A program made the translations under genes and the position numbers. Below are positions 27,992 through 36,433 of a stretch of 64,000 nucleotides of DNA, piece after piece (the stretch's first letter is position 1; the number at the start of each line of letters is the position of its first letter). The DNA comes from Planctomycetota bacterium (GTDB lineage: Bacteria > Planctomycetota > Planctomycetia > Planctomycetales > Planctomycetaceae), in contig JACTNB010000006.1 in the NCBI GenBank assembly GCA_014584345.1, forward strand, positions 124,001-188,000. Reading direction: 5' to 3'. The notes beneath the pieces are model-generated. The model was not told the origin of the DNA. It saw only the letters and a program-made list of their open reading frames with translations, and did no database searches.

Positions 27992-29605
27992 ATGAAGCCT
28001 GAAATGCGAATATGGAAAACCTGCGGTAAGTTTAACGGCAAGAGAGCCTTAATCGCTGCCCTCTCCCTGACTGCACTTGCCTCCTGGCATGACACAGGCC
28101 GAGGACTGGAATGCCAGAGTGCGGAACTTTCTCTACGCGGCAAGTTAAAAAACTGGTTCAAGCTCACGCCCGTAAACGTCGCTCCCGCCCCTGCTGCAAC
28201 GGCTCCGAAAAAAGCGGAAGGACCGGTTGCCCACCCGACGGTAGACAACTCAAGCCCCAGCCCCGCGGAAGAGCCGCATGGCCAGGATTCCGCATCCCTC
28301 CATGAATCGGGGAATGAGATTCTTCCGGTGGCGGGATATGAACAGGGTGATGTATTGCCCGCTCCCCCTCCCGCGATTCTCGAACGCCAGGGAGACGAGT
28401 TGATCGCACCTCCCGTCATCGTCGACTCAGAGGCTGCGAATGCGGCTGCTCCGACCACGCTGGATATGTTGACCGCCCAGGCGGATCGTCACCATCCCCG
28501 CTTGATGACTGCCTATCAGCGTGTGCAGGCAGCGCGGGGACGCGTCGCGCAGGCCGGGTTGTACCCCAATCCGGTACTCGGCATCTCGGCGCCTCAGCTA
28601 GATGGCAACGAGAGCCAATACAACGGGTTTGTCTCGCAGGAGTTTGTCACAGCAGGCAAGCTCGATCTGGCAGTGAAAGCGGCTCAGCGAGAAGTCACCC
28701 AGGCCAAATTCGAATGGCAACAGGAACGCCTGCTGGTCCTGACGGAATTACGGGAAAAATTCTATAGAACCCTGGCGATACAAAACCGCATCCGAGTGCT
28801 GGAACATCTTGTCCATGTGGCGCGGCATTCACTGGAGTCTTCCCAAAAACTGTTGCTGGCGGGAGAAGGGGCACGAGGAGACACCCTGCTGCTCGACATC
28901 GAGTTGCAACGGGCGGAGGTGGCGTTGCAAAACGCATACACAATTTACGAGTTCAGCAAAAAACAACTGGCAATCCTGGTAGGCGTTCCTCATCTCCATA
29001 TCCCCGAGCTCGCGGGAGATTTTGCTCAGGAGTTGCGCCCCTATGAACTGGAGGAAGTCCGCACGGCGTTGGTCTCGGTTCATCCGCGGGTCAACATTGC
29101 TCGCCTGGAAGTGGACCGAAACTATTTCCTGATGCAGCGCGCGCAAGTCGAGCCGATCCCCAATTTCGATGTGATGCTGGGATATCAGCGGCAGGTTGGC
29201 ATTCCAGCCCAGGACCAGGGGTTGTTTCAAGTAACGATGGCCGTACCCCTCTGGAATAAAAACCAGGGAAATATCGCCGCTGCTCAGCGGGAGTTAATCG
29301 CATCCCGCGCGGATGTGCAACGCATCCAACTCCAATTGGACAACATGGCTGCCGATGCCATCACTAACTTCCAGACAGCCAGATTGCTCGTCGAACGGCA
29401 TGAACGGGAGATTCTGCCCAAGGCCAGGCAGACGCTGGAGTTGAGCCAAGGGTTATATGCCGAGGGGCAAATCGATTTCTTGCGGCTGTTGCAATCACAA
29501 AAAACCCTGCTCGACGCGGAACTGGCATGGATTGATGCGCACGAGCAACGCTGGCTTGCCGCCATCAGCATTGCAGGTTTGCTGCAGGAAGAAGAGTTCC
29601 CTTGA
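27992..29605 (+). CDS. TolC/CzcC-type outer membrane efflux protein
   Basis: 537 residues from the ATG at 27992 (GGAAAGG nine bases upstream); GTG 27974 and ATG 27983 are in-frame alternatives. A signal-like segment (RALIAALSLTALASW) leads into about 120 residues of proline-, alanine- and glutamate-rich linker. The OEP domain begins near TLDMLTAQADRHHPRL and shows the helical pattern with AGLYPNPVLGISAPQ, FVTAGKLDLAVKAAQREV, LAIQNRIRVLEHL, VPLWNKNQGNIAAAQREL and SQGLYAEGQIDFLRLLQSQ. It should form the outer membrane duct of a tripartite efflux pump. The MFP and RND genes follow at 30717 and 32153, so it is probably the CzcC/CusC-type partner, although about 380 bases with a palindrome separate it from the next gene. 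Confidence 0.88.
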   Translation: MKPEMRIWKTCGKFNGKRALIAALSLTALASWHDTGRGLECQSAELSLRGKLKNWFKLTPVNVAPAPAATAPKKAEGPVAHPTVDNSSPSPAEEPHGQDSASLHESGNEILPVAGYEQGDVLPAPPPAILERQGDELIAPPVIVDSEAANAAAPTTLDMLTAQADRHHPRLMTAYQRVQAARGRVAQAGLYPNPVLGISAPQLDGNESQYNGFVSQEFVTAGKLDLAVKAAQREVTQAKFEWQQERLLVLTELREKFYRTLAIQNRIRVLEHLVHVARHSLESSQKLLLAGEGARGDTLLLDIELQRAEVALQNAYTIYEFSKKQLAILVGVPHLHIPELAGDFAQELRPYELEEVRTALVSVHPRVNIARLEVDRNYFLMQRAQVEPIPNFDVMLGYQRQVGIPAQDQGLFQVTMAVPLWNKNQGNIAAAQRELIASRADVQRIQLQLDNMAADAITNFQTARLLVERHEREILPKARQTLELSQGLYAEGQIDFLRLLQSQKTLLDAELAWIDAHEQRWLAAISIAGLLQEEEFP

Positions 29606-29682
29606 ACACGCCCGCCTCCTTATTGCTGGCCTGTTCCTGACGTCGCCTGTCCGTAACGAACATCACTTCCTGGATCCGGGAT

Positions 29683-29722
29683 TGTTTGCGAAATCGTTTC
29701 ACGTGAAACGATTTCGCAAACA
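29683..29722. promoter_or_regulatory. Perfect 40-bp palindrome containing a parS (ParB-binding) core
   Basis: Every base from 29683 to 29722 pairs with its mirror: two 20-base arms with no spacer, centred on CAC|GTG. The central 16 bases, CGTTTCACGTGAAACG (29695-29710), match the widely conserved bacterial parS consensus TGTTTCACGTGAAACA at 14 of 16 positions; the core GTTTCACGTGAAAC is exact. ParB binds this site to organise and segregate the chromosome origin region. The outer 12 bases of each arm go beyond the usual site. No T-run follows, so a plain terminator is less likely, although it does lie just downstream of the OEP gene. The 383-base gap 29606-29988 holds nothing else coding. Confidence 0.75.
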
Positions 29723-29923
29723 GAGAAATTTCAGCCCGCTGTTGCAACCAGCCCCCTTGCTTTCCCATTTCCCTCCAGTCCTTGAACAAACAGGTAACGG
29801 AACGCGAATTTTAACAAACAAGAAACAAAGCTCTCGCCTCGCCTGCCGCGGCGGTACAAGATTGCCCCCCCCCAATAAAATACCGTCTGCCGTGCGCAAA
29901 GGTCTTCCCGGGGAAAATCAAGG

Positions 29924-29952
29924 TTGATTTCCATTCGCCCGAGGAATAAACT
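29924..29952 (+). promoter_or_regulatory. Candidate promoter of the metal-efflux unit
   Basis: TTGATT (29924-29929) and TAAACT (29947-29952) are 17 bases apart, each matching four of six consensus positions, and lie 37 bases before the start of the His-rich small protein gene at 29989. No operator for a metal-sensing regulator is obvious, and no regulator gene is in the window near it. Confidence 0.3.
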
Positions 29953-29988
29953 TACGACGACCTTGCTGCCTATTTTGTAAATGCAACC

Positions 29989-30417
29989 ATGTACCGAATC
30001 GTGTCGCTACTCCTGATTCCGTTTTGCCTGATTGTGGCACCGCCGCACTCGCATTACGGAGGCTGCGCCGCCGAGCCAGAGGATAATGCTTCGCGCCCCC
30101 ATATTCATCTTTCCGGGGGACACACGGAGAAACACGCCTCGCAAGCCGCTCATTGTACACACGAGAACGCAACAAGCCAGACTGGCCTCAGCCCTCTTGC
30201 CGATCACGATTCCGTTGTACTTTACATCTCTGAACTGAACACCACTCTTCGGCGTCAATCGCCGTCACCACTGCCCCATTCTGTTGTGTGGGCATGGCTT
30301 TCCCCTGTTGCCGAGTGTTATTCCCTGAGCAGGGAAGACGCTTGGCTACTGCGGGCACCGCCTGATGAGACCAAGGGATTTTCGCATGCGCTCCTGTTCG
30401 CCTCGTTGCGAATCTAG
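29989..30417 (+). CDS. Small exported His-rich protein near metal-efflux genes
   Basis: 142 residues. The N-terminus MYRIVSLLLIPFCLIVAP is a signal peptide or anchor. After it come many histidines and some cysteines: PPHSHYGGCA, RPHIHLSGGHTEKHASQAAHC and THENATS. This composition suits binding of divalent metal outside the cytoplasm. The second half (PLADHDSVVLYISELNT, HSVVWAWLSPVAE) has no recognised domain. Its position upstream of MFP and RND pump genes on the same strand suggests a periplasmic metal chaperone or sensor for the pump. About 300 bases (30418-30716) separate it from the next gene, and I see no gene or clear signal there. Confidence 0.6.
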   Translation: MYRIVSLLLIPFCLIVAPPHSHYGGCAAEPEDNASRPHIHLSGGHTEKHASQAAHCTHENATSQTGLSPLADHDSVVLYISELNTTLRRQSPSPLPHSVVWAWLSPVAECYSLSREDAWLLRAPPDETKGFSHALLFASLRI

Positions 30418-30716
30418 GATTGAGGCATCATCCAGCCGGGCCTGCTTATCGCCCGACGCAAGAGTGGGGCACTCGCCATGGCTGAGTGCGGATACGCTTC
30501 AAACGCCACTCGCATACCGATTCAGAGGAAGTGTTGCGTTCCGCTAGATGCGTGCGGTTCTGGCTGACTTTCCGGTTTCCTCGTCATTTCCTGCGTGTGC
30601 GTGCCGGTTGTTTGACCGAAGCGACAGCGCGACAGGGACATCGGAAGATCGCGGGCGCCGCTTGAGCAAACGATCCGATATCGCATTATCAATTCACCGA
30701 GACGAGAAGAGACAAT

Positions 30717-32141
30717 ATGAAAATTCCTGGACTACTCAAATGGCTGGGGGGACTGCTGGTCGCCGTGGTCATGGCCGGCTCGGTCTATGTCCTGAGTAAA
30801 TCGGAGATTCCGTGGTCCGCAGCCTTCCTGGCGTCTCCCGGCGATAACCAGGCAGCGGCAGAACCTCCAGCGGCCATAGCGGCAAAAGCGGATATACTGG
30901 AGTTGAGTCCGCAGGCCCGCAAGAACCTGGGGCTGGTTTCCAGACCTGCACGTCTGGAAAACTACTGGCGGACCGTGCTGATTCCAGGCGAAATTGTGGA
31001 TCGGCCGGGAATTTCAGATCGTGGCGTGACCTCTCCCGCGGTGGGTGTCGTTACGAAAATCCACGCCTATCCAGGCGATACGGTGCAAGCGGGCCAGACG
31101 CTGTTCACGTTGAGGCTGTTCAGCGAATACTTGCAAAGCACTCAGGCCGAACTGTTCAAGGCGACACGCGAAACGGAACTTGTCTCGGAACAGGTGTCGC
31201 GTCTGGAAGGTCTGGCCCAAAGTGGCGCGATCCCGGAATCGCGCCTCATCGAATTGAACAACCAGTTGCGACGTCAACAGACGTTGATTCTCGCCTATCG
31301 GCAAGATCTGCTGACACGCGGGTTGACTCCCGCGCAAATCGAACGCGTGGCGGCGGGAGAATTCGTGGCGACGCTGGACGTAGCCGCTCCGCCAATCCAT
31401 GGGACAGGCTCTCCACTTACTTTCACGTCACCTGAGCCCCTGCAACTGGTATCGCTGGAAGAAACCCCACTCGCCTATGAAATTCAGGAACTTACGGTGG
31501 AATTGGGGCAGCAGGTGCAAGCGGGGCAATTGCTGGCGAAACTATCGAATCATCAGTCGTTGTATGTCGTTGGGCATGCCTTCAAGCAAGAAGCCCCCTT
31601 TCTGGAACAGGCAGCCCAGAGTCACCGTCCCCTCACGATCGAGTTTGCGGAAGATAGCGACACCGACTGGCCCGCGCTGGACCAGCAGTTTGAAATTCGG
31701 CATCTGGCCAACATGATCGACCCTCAAAGCCGAACGTTCAATTTCTACGTTCCACTCACCAATCAATCACGCAGTTACAAAAAAAACGGGGAAATATTCC
31801 TGGTCTGGCGATTTCGGCCCGGGCAACGCACACGTCTGCATGTCCCCGTCGAGGAATACCAGTCCGTATTTGTGCAGCCCGCGGCGGCTGTGGTTCGCGA
31901 GGGACCGGAAGCCTACGTTTTTCGTCAGAATGGCGATCTGTTTGACCGTCGTCCCGTGCACGTGTTGTATGAGGACCGTCAATTTGCCGTGATTGCCAAC
32001 GATGGCAGCATCGTGCCGGGGATGTATCTGGCCCAAAGCGCGGCCGCTTCCTTGAATCGCGTTCTGAAGGCCCAGGCCTCCAGTGGCGAGCAACCCGGGC
32101 TTCACGTTCATGCGGATGGAACCGTTCACGGTGCACACTGA
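30717..32141 (+). CDS. Periplasmic adaptor (MFP) of a heavy-metal RND efflux pump
   Basis: 474 residues. One N-terminal hydrophobic segment (LLKWLGGLLVAVVMAGSVYVL) anchors or exports it. The lipoyl/barrel-sandwich domain is split around a helical hairpin: VVTKIHAYPGDTVQAGQTLF, then QAELFKATRETELVSEQVSRLE, and LEETPLAYEIQELTVELGQQVQAGQLL in two pieces. Beta-barrel and membrane-proximal parts follow (FEIRHLANMIDPQSRTF, RLHVPVEEYQSVFVQPAAAVVR, GSIVPGMYLAQSAAASLNRVLK). It is a CusB/CzcB-type adaptor bridging the RND pump encoded 11 bases downstream and the outer membrane channel. The His-containing C-terminus (LHVHADGTVHGAH) could bind metal. Confidence 0.9.
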   Translation: MKIPGLLKWLGGLLVAVVMAGSVYVLSKSEIPWSAAFLASPGDNQAAAEPPAAIAAKADILELSPQARKNLGLVSRPARLENYWRTVLIPGEIVDRPGISDRGVTSPAVGVVTKIHAYPGDTVQAGQTLFTLRLFSEYLQSTQAELFKATRETELVSEQVSRLEGLAQSGAIPESRLIELNNQLRRQQTLILAYRQDLLTRGLTPAQIERVAAGEFVATLDVAAPPIHGTGSPLTFTSPEPLQLVSLEETPLAYEIQELTVELGQQVQAGQLLAKLSNHQSLYVVGHAFKQEAPFLEQAAQSHRPLTIEFAEDSDTDWPALDQQFEIRHLANMIDPQSRTFNFYVPLTNQSRSYKKNGEIFLVWRFRPGQRTRLHVPVEEYQSVFVQPAAAVVREGPEAYVFRQNGDLFDRRPVHVLYEDRQFAVIANDGSIVPGMYLAQSAAASLNRVLKAQASSGEQPGLHVHADGTVHGAH

Positions 32142-32152
32142 AGGATGCCCTT

Positions 32153-35100
32153 ATGTTGAATGCCATTATTCAATTTTCGCTTCGCTACCGCATGCTGGTC
32201 ATGGTGCTCGGCATGGCAATCCTGTGTTACGGCAGTTACCTGGCGACACAACTTCCGATCGATGTCTTTCCCGATCTGGACCGCCCCCGGGTGATCATTC
32301 TCACGGAGTGCCCGGGCCTGGCGACGGAGGAGGTCGAAACGCTGGTCACACAACCACTGGAGGTAGCGCTGCTGGGAGCCAGCGGAGTTCAGGCGGTGCG
32401 GAGCCAGACAACGGCAGGACTCAATGTCGTATTTATCGAGTTCGACTGGACTACTGAAATTCGAGTCGCGCGACAAATCGTACAGGAGCGTCTGACAACA
32501 CTGGAAGGGATTTTGCCAACTGGCATTCGCCCGCAAATGACACCTCCCGCCTCGATCATGGGACAGATCGTAATTGCAGGGATTTACCGGCAAACAGGAC
32601 CAAATGGGGGCCGGCTGGCAAGCATCGACCACACGGGTTGGATGGCCGAATGGATCCAGCAGACCGACATGCCAGACGACGTACGGGTCTGGAAACCGAG
32701 GGATCGGCATCACCTAGATACCTGGGAACCCGTCGCGGTGGAGGCCGTCGCGATACGGGCGGATGAATCGGCGGGAGGACAGGGGACAGTGAAAGGTACC
32801 CTCCGCATTGCAGGACACGAATATCACGTTGTGTTTGAAACACCCGAACAGCAACGCATGGCGCTGCGCACCATTGCCGATTGGGTGATCCGTCCACGCC
32901 TGCTGAAGACGACCGGTGTCGCGGAGGTATTCATTCAAGGTGGAGACCGCAAACAGTACCAGGTGCTGGTCGACCCGACGGCACTGCTGGAATACGATGT
33001 CACGCTGCAGGATGTCGAACGGGCCCTCCGTGAAAGCAACATCAACACGAGTGGTGGATTCGCGGTGACGGGCGAAACGGAACGCCCCATCCGCATTCTG
33101 GGCAGATTGGGCCCGGATTCCGCGGTCGTACTGGAAGACCTGGAGAAAATTCCCCTGCGAGTGCATCAAACCCGCTCCGTGTTGCTCAAGCAGGTGGCTC
33201 GCGTCACGGAAGGGGGGCAATTCAAGCGGGGAGACGGGAGCATCAATGGAAGTCCCGGCGTGGTATTCACGATTGTCAAGCAACCGCACGTCGATACGCG
33301 CGAGTTGACGGACGCCATTGCCCAGGCATTCGCGGAAGTCGAAGGATCGCTGACGGCCGACCTGATCGTGAATACGGAGTTGTTTCGCCTGAAGAACTTT
33401 ATCGATCGAGGGATTTTCAATGTCGCCGAGGCCCTGATCATCGGGGCGGGACTGGTGATCCTGGTGCTGTTTGTCTTCCTGCTCAACTTTCGCACCACGT
33501 TTATCACGCTCACGGCGATTCCCCTCTCGTTGGTGATGACGACACTGACGTTTCGCCTCATGGGCTGGTTGACCGATACGAACCTCTCGATCAACGTCAT
33601 GACACTGGGGGGGATTGCCGTCGCCATGGGAGAACTGGTCGACGATGCCATCGTGGACGTCGAAAACATCTTCCGCCGACTGAAAGAAAATAATGCGGCT
33701 GCGCAACCCCGACCGGCCTTGTGGGTTGTTTACGAAGCCAGCCGGGAAATTCGCAGTGCCATCGTGTTTGGCACGGCCGTTGTGATTCTTGTGTTTCTGC
33801 CCCTGTTTGCCTTGTCGGGCGTGGAAGGACGGCTCTTCATGCCATTGGGGCTGGCGTATATCGTTTCGATTCTGTCGTCCCTGCTGGTGTCGCTTACGGT
33901 TACTCCGGTCCTTTCCTATTACCTGTTGCCCCGGGCCCCGGCGACGCATCGGTCTCGCGAGGGCTGGCTGCTGCGCGTACTGAAGTTGCTGGCATCGCGA
34001 CTGGTTCGCTTCAGCATGGCCTGCCCCCGCCTGTTGTTGCTGGCCACCTGGGTGGGAGTGGTGATCGCGGGTTGGCAGTTCACGCAACTGGGGCGAAATT
34101 TCCTGCCCCAGTTCGACGAAGGGAGCGTACAAATTAATGTGACCTTACCGCCGGGATCCTCACTGGAAGCCTCGAACCGGGTCGCGGCCGCCATCGATAC
34201 CCGCCTGAGCCAGATGCGGCGCACACCACACCATCCCCAGGGAGAGATTCTGAATTTCGTTCGTCGCACGGGGCGTGCGGAAATGGATGAACACGCCATG
34301 CCGGTCAGCAGTAGCGAGTACATCCTCAGCATGAATGCGGAATCGGGGCGGCATCGCGAAGACATTTTGGCCGACCTGCTGCAGCAACTTCGCGAGGAAG
34401 TCCCTGGCGTGGATATCGAAGTGGAACAACCCCTGGCGCATCTGATCAGCCACATGGTATCGGGCGTGTATGCCCAGATTGCGATCAAGATCCATGGGGA
34501 TGATCTCGGCACCTTGCAGCGCCTGGCCGCGGAAGCGAAAGGAGTGCTGCAAGGAATACCCGGCTTGACCCCTCCGGTCGTGGAGCCTATCCGGCAGTCC
34601 GAGGAATTGCATATTCGGTTACGGGCGGAAGATCTGGCCTATTATGGCCTGACCCGAAGCTACGTTGCCAACGTATTGCAAACAGCGTTGCAAGGGGAAG
34701 TGGTCTCGCAGGTGCTGGAAGGGCAGCGCCGCTTCGATCTCCTGGTGCGTCTGGAGGAAGCCTATCGCGTGGACTATACGAATCTGGGCCGTTTGCGTAT
34801 CGATCTACCGGCAAGAAACCGCCAGATCGAACTGCGCGAGGTGGCGGACATCGGCGAGGGGACCGGCCCCAATGCCGTGAATCGGGATAACGCGCGGAGG
34901 CGGATTGTCATTCGCTGCAACACCCAGGGACGCGACCTGGCCAGCACGGTGGCGGAAATTCAGCAGATGATGCAGCAGCAGATGAAGCTGCCCGAAGGGT
35001 ACTTCGTGGAATACGGAGGGCAATTCGAGAGTCAACAGCGGGCCACCGCTCGTATCCTGATACTGGCGGCGCTGTCCGTGGTGGGGATCTTCGTGGTACT

Positions 35101-35644
35101 GCTGCTGTTGTTCCCCTCGGTGCGGATTGTCTTGCAGATTCTGAACGCCTTGCCCACGGCATTTATTGGCGGGGTAATGGCGCTGGTGTTGACCGGACAG
35201 GACGTGACGGTTGCGAGTCTGGTCGGTTTCATCTCCTTGGGAGGGATCGCCGTCCGCAATGGGATTCTGCTGGTGACGCACTATTTTCACCTGATGCGCG
35301 AGGAAGGCGAGGAATTCTCCCAAGAAATGATATTGCGGGGTAGCCTGGAACGCCTGGCTCCCGTGCTGATGACGGCCCTGACGGCCGGCATCGGTCTGAT
35401 TCCGTTGGTGCTGGGGGGACAGGAACCCGGTCGAGAAATTCTGTACCCGGTCGCCACGGTGATCCTGGGAGGCCTGATAACCTCGACCTTCTGCGAGTTT
35501 CTGATTCATCCCGGGCTGTTCTGGAAATTCAGTGGTCGGCAGGCTGCGGCGCTCGCGCGACAATCAACCGACGAAAGTTCCGAGGACTGGATGAAACACA
35601 GGCCCCAGGAACCAGATACCGACCCGCACATCTCGCACGCGTAA
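32153..35644 (+). CDS. Heavy-metal RND (HME) efflux pump, CusA/CzcA-type, with an insertion
   Basis: 1163 residues, about 100 longer than CusA or CzcA. Family landmarks are LPIDVFPDLDRPRV, PGLATEEVETLVTQPLE, the TM4 relay motif GGIAVAMGELVDDAIVDVEN, the second-half PEGYFVEYGGQFESQQRA and GFISLGGIAVRNGILLVTHY. The extra length is largely an 85-residue insert at about 148-232 in the first periplasmic half (DDVRVWKPRDRHHLDTWEPV, TLRIAGHEYHVVFET), placed before the normal LRTIADWVIRPRLL segment. The pump exports divalent or monovalent metal ions using the proton gradient. The exact metal is not predictable. Aagga precedes the ATG. It is in an operon with the MFP gene and the His-rich lipoprotein gene 75 bases downstream. 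Confidence 0.93.
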   Translation: MLNAIIQFSLRYRMLVMVLGMAILCYGSYLATQLPIDVFPDLDRPRVIILTECPGLATEEVETLVTQPLEVALLGASGVQAVRSQTTAGLNVVFIEFDWTTEIRVARQIVQERLTTLEGILPTGIRPQMTPPASIMGQIVIAGIYRQTGPNGGRLASIDHTGWMAEWIQQTDMPDDVRVWKPRDRHHLDTWEPVAVEAVAIRADESAGGQGTVKGTLRIAGHEYHVVFETPEQQRMALRTIADWVIRPRLLKTTGVAEVFIQGGDRKQYQVLVDPTALLEYDVTLQDVERALRESNINTSGGFAVTGETERPIRILGRLGPDSAVVLEDLEKIPLRVHQTRSVLLKQVARVTEGGQFKRGDGSINGSPGVVFTIVKQPHVDTRELTDAIAQAFAEVEGSLTADLIVNTELFRLKNFIDRGIFNVAEALIIGAGLVILVLFVFLLNFRTTFITLTAIPLSLVMTTLTFRLMGWLTDTNLSINVMTLGGIAVAMGELVDDAIVDVENIFRRLKENNAAAQPRPALWVVYEASREIRSAIVFGTAVVILVFLPLFALSGVEGRLFMPLGLAYIVSILSSLLVSLTVTPVLSYYLLPRAPATHRSREGWLLRVLKLLASRLVRFSMACPRLLLLATWVGVVIAGWQFTQLGRNFLPQFDEGSVQINVTLPPGSSLEASNRVAAAIDTRLSQMRRTPHHPQGEILNFVRRTGRAEMDEHAMPVSSSEYILSMNAESGRHREDILADLLQQLREEVPGVDIEVEQPLAHLISHMVSGVYAQIAIKIHGDDLGTLQRLAAEAKGVLQGIPGLTPPVVEPIRQSEELHIRLRAEDLAYYGLTRSYVANVLQTALQGEVVSQVLEGQRRFDLLVRLEEAYRVDYTNLGRLRIDLPARNRQIELREVADIGEGTGPNAVNRDNARRRIVIRCNTQGRDLASTVAEIQQMMQQQMKLPEGYFVEYGGQFESQQRATARILILAALSVVGIFVVLLLLFPSVRIVLQILNALPTAFIGGVMALVLTGQDVTVASLVGFISLGGIAVRNGILLVTHYFHLMREEGEEFSQEMILRGSLERLAPVLMTALTAGIGLIPLVLGGQEPGREILYPVATVILGGLITSTFCEFLIHPGLFWKFSGRQAAALARQSTDESSEDWMKHRPQEPDTDPHISHA

Positions 35645-35719
35645 TACGTTCACAGGCGAAATAAAACAACACATCCTTTTCGGGCTATTGGCCCATCCAC
35701 TTACCCAGGAGACCTGACG

Positions 35720-36253
35720 ATGCGGAATTCCGTGAAATGCACCACCCTGTTCACCGTACTGGGCCTTGTTGCTGTGGTGGGCTGCCAGCCGCAGCCGCCC
35801 GCACCGGACACCACGAAACAAGAAGCAGGAGAACACAACCACGATCACGAGGGGCACGAACATCACGGGGAAGGTCATGCCCATGGTGCCGGTCCCCATG
35901 GTGGTGTGATAGCCGACTGGGGCGGGGGAAAATATCATGTAGAATTCGTGGTGGACCACGACAAACAGCAGGCAACGGTGTATGTGCTTGGGAACGACGA
36001 AAAAACTCTCACTCCCGTGAAAACCACGGAAGGGACGGTGTTGTTGACAATCAACGAGCCAGCCTTTCAGGTGACCCTGGCCCCTGAACCCCTCGAAGGG
36101 GAACCCGAGGGAAAGGCCTCGCGTTATATCGGAACACATGAGCATCTCGGGATTGTCCGTGAATTCAGTGGTTCGATCATTGCCGAAGTGGATGGGGTCC
36201 CTTACGCCGGCGATTTCAAAGAAGAAGCCCACGAGGAGCATGACCACAAATAG
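35720..36253 (+). CDS. His-rich lipoprotein of the metal-efflux operon
   Basis: 177 residues. The N-terminus ends in LVAVVGCQPQ, a lipobox-like site with Cys 22 as the probable lipid-modified residue. Next comes a metal-binding stretch (HNHDHEGHEHHGEGHAHG) and then GPHGGVIADWGGGKYHVEFVVDHDKQQATVYVLG, a beta-rich domain of about 100 residues. The C-terminus ends in His-rich HEEHDHK. It should sit on the periplasmic side or on the outer membrane and hand metal to, or collect it for, the RND pump; this role is inferred from composition and context only. An AGGAGA-type ribosome site is near the ATG. Confidence 0.8.
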   Translation: MRNSVKCTTLFTVLGLVAVVGCQPQPPAPDTTKQEAGEHNHDHEGHEHHGEGHAHGAGPHGGVIADWGGGKYHVEFVVDHDKQQATVYVLGNDEKTLTPVKTTEGTVLLTINEPAFQVTLAPEPLEGEPEGKASRYIGTHEHLGIVREFSGSIIAEVDGVPYAGDFKEEAHEEHDHK

Positions 36254-36433
36254 CCCGCAGATTTCCCCCGGTGCGTATGCCTCTGTGAGCCTGGCGAGCG
36301 TTGCAGGCGTGGACAGCACCTGGGTATCTCCGTAAACTCGTGGTTAGAAACGCGTGGTAGCAACCTTGACCGGTATTGCGAGAACGCCTGCCTTCACGAG
36401 GTCATTGTGGGGTACGCCCCGTGCGGAGGAAGT

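Noticed and set aside
32714..34132. Long antisense open frame of 472 codons
   Set aside because: It lies inside the RND pump gene, and its composition (His/Gln/Arg-rich) reflects the opposite strand's codons.
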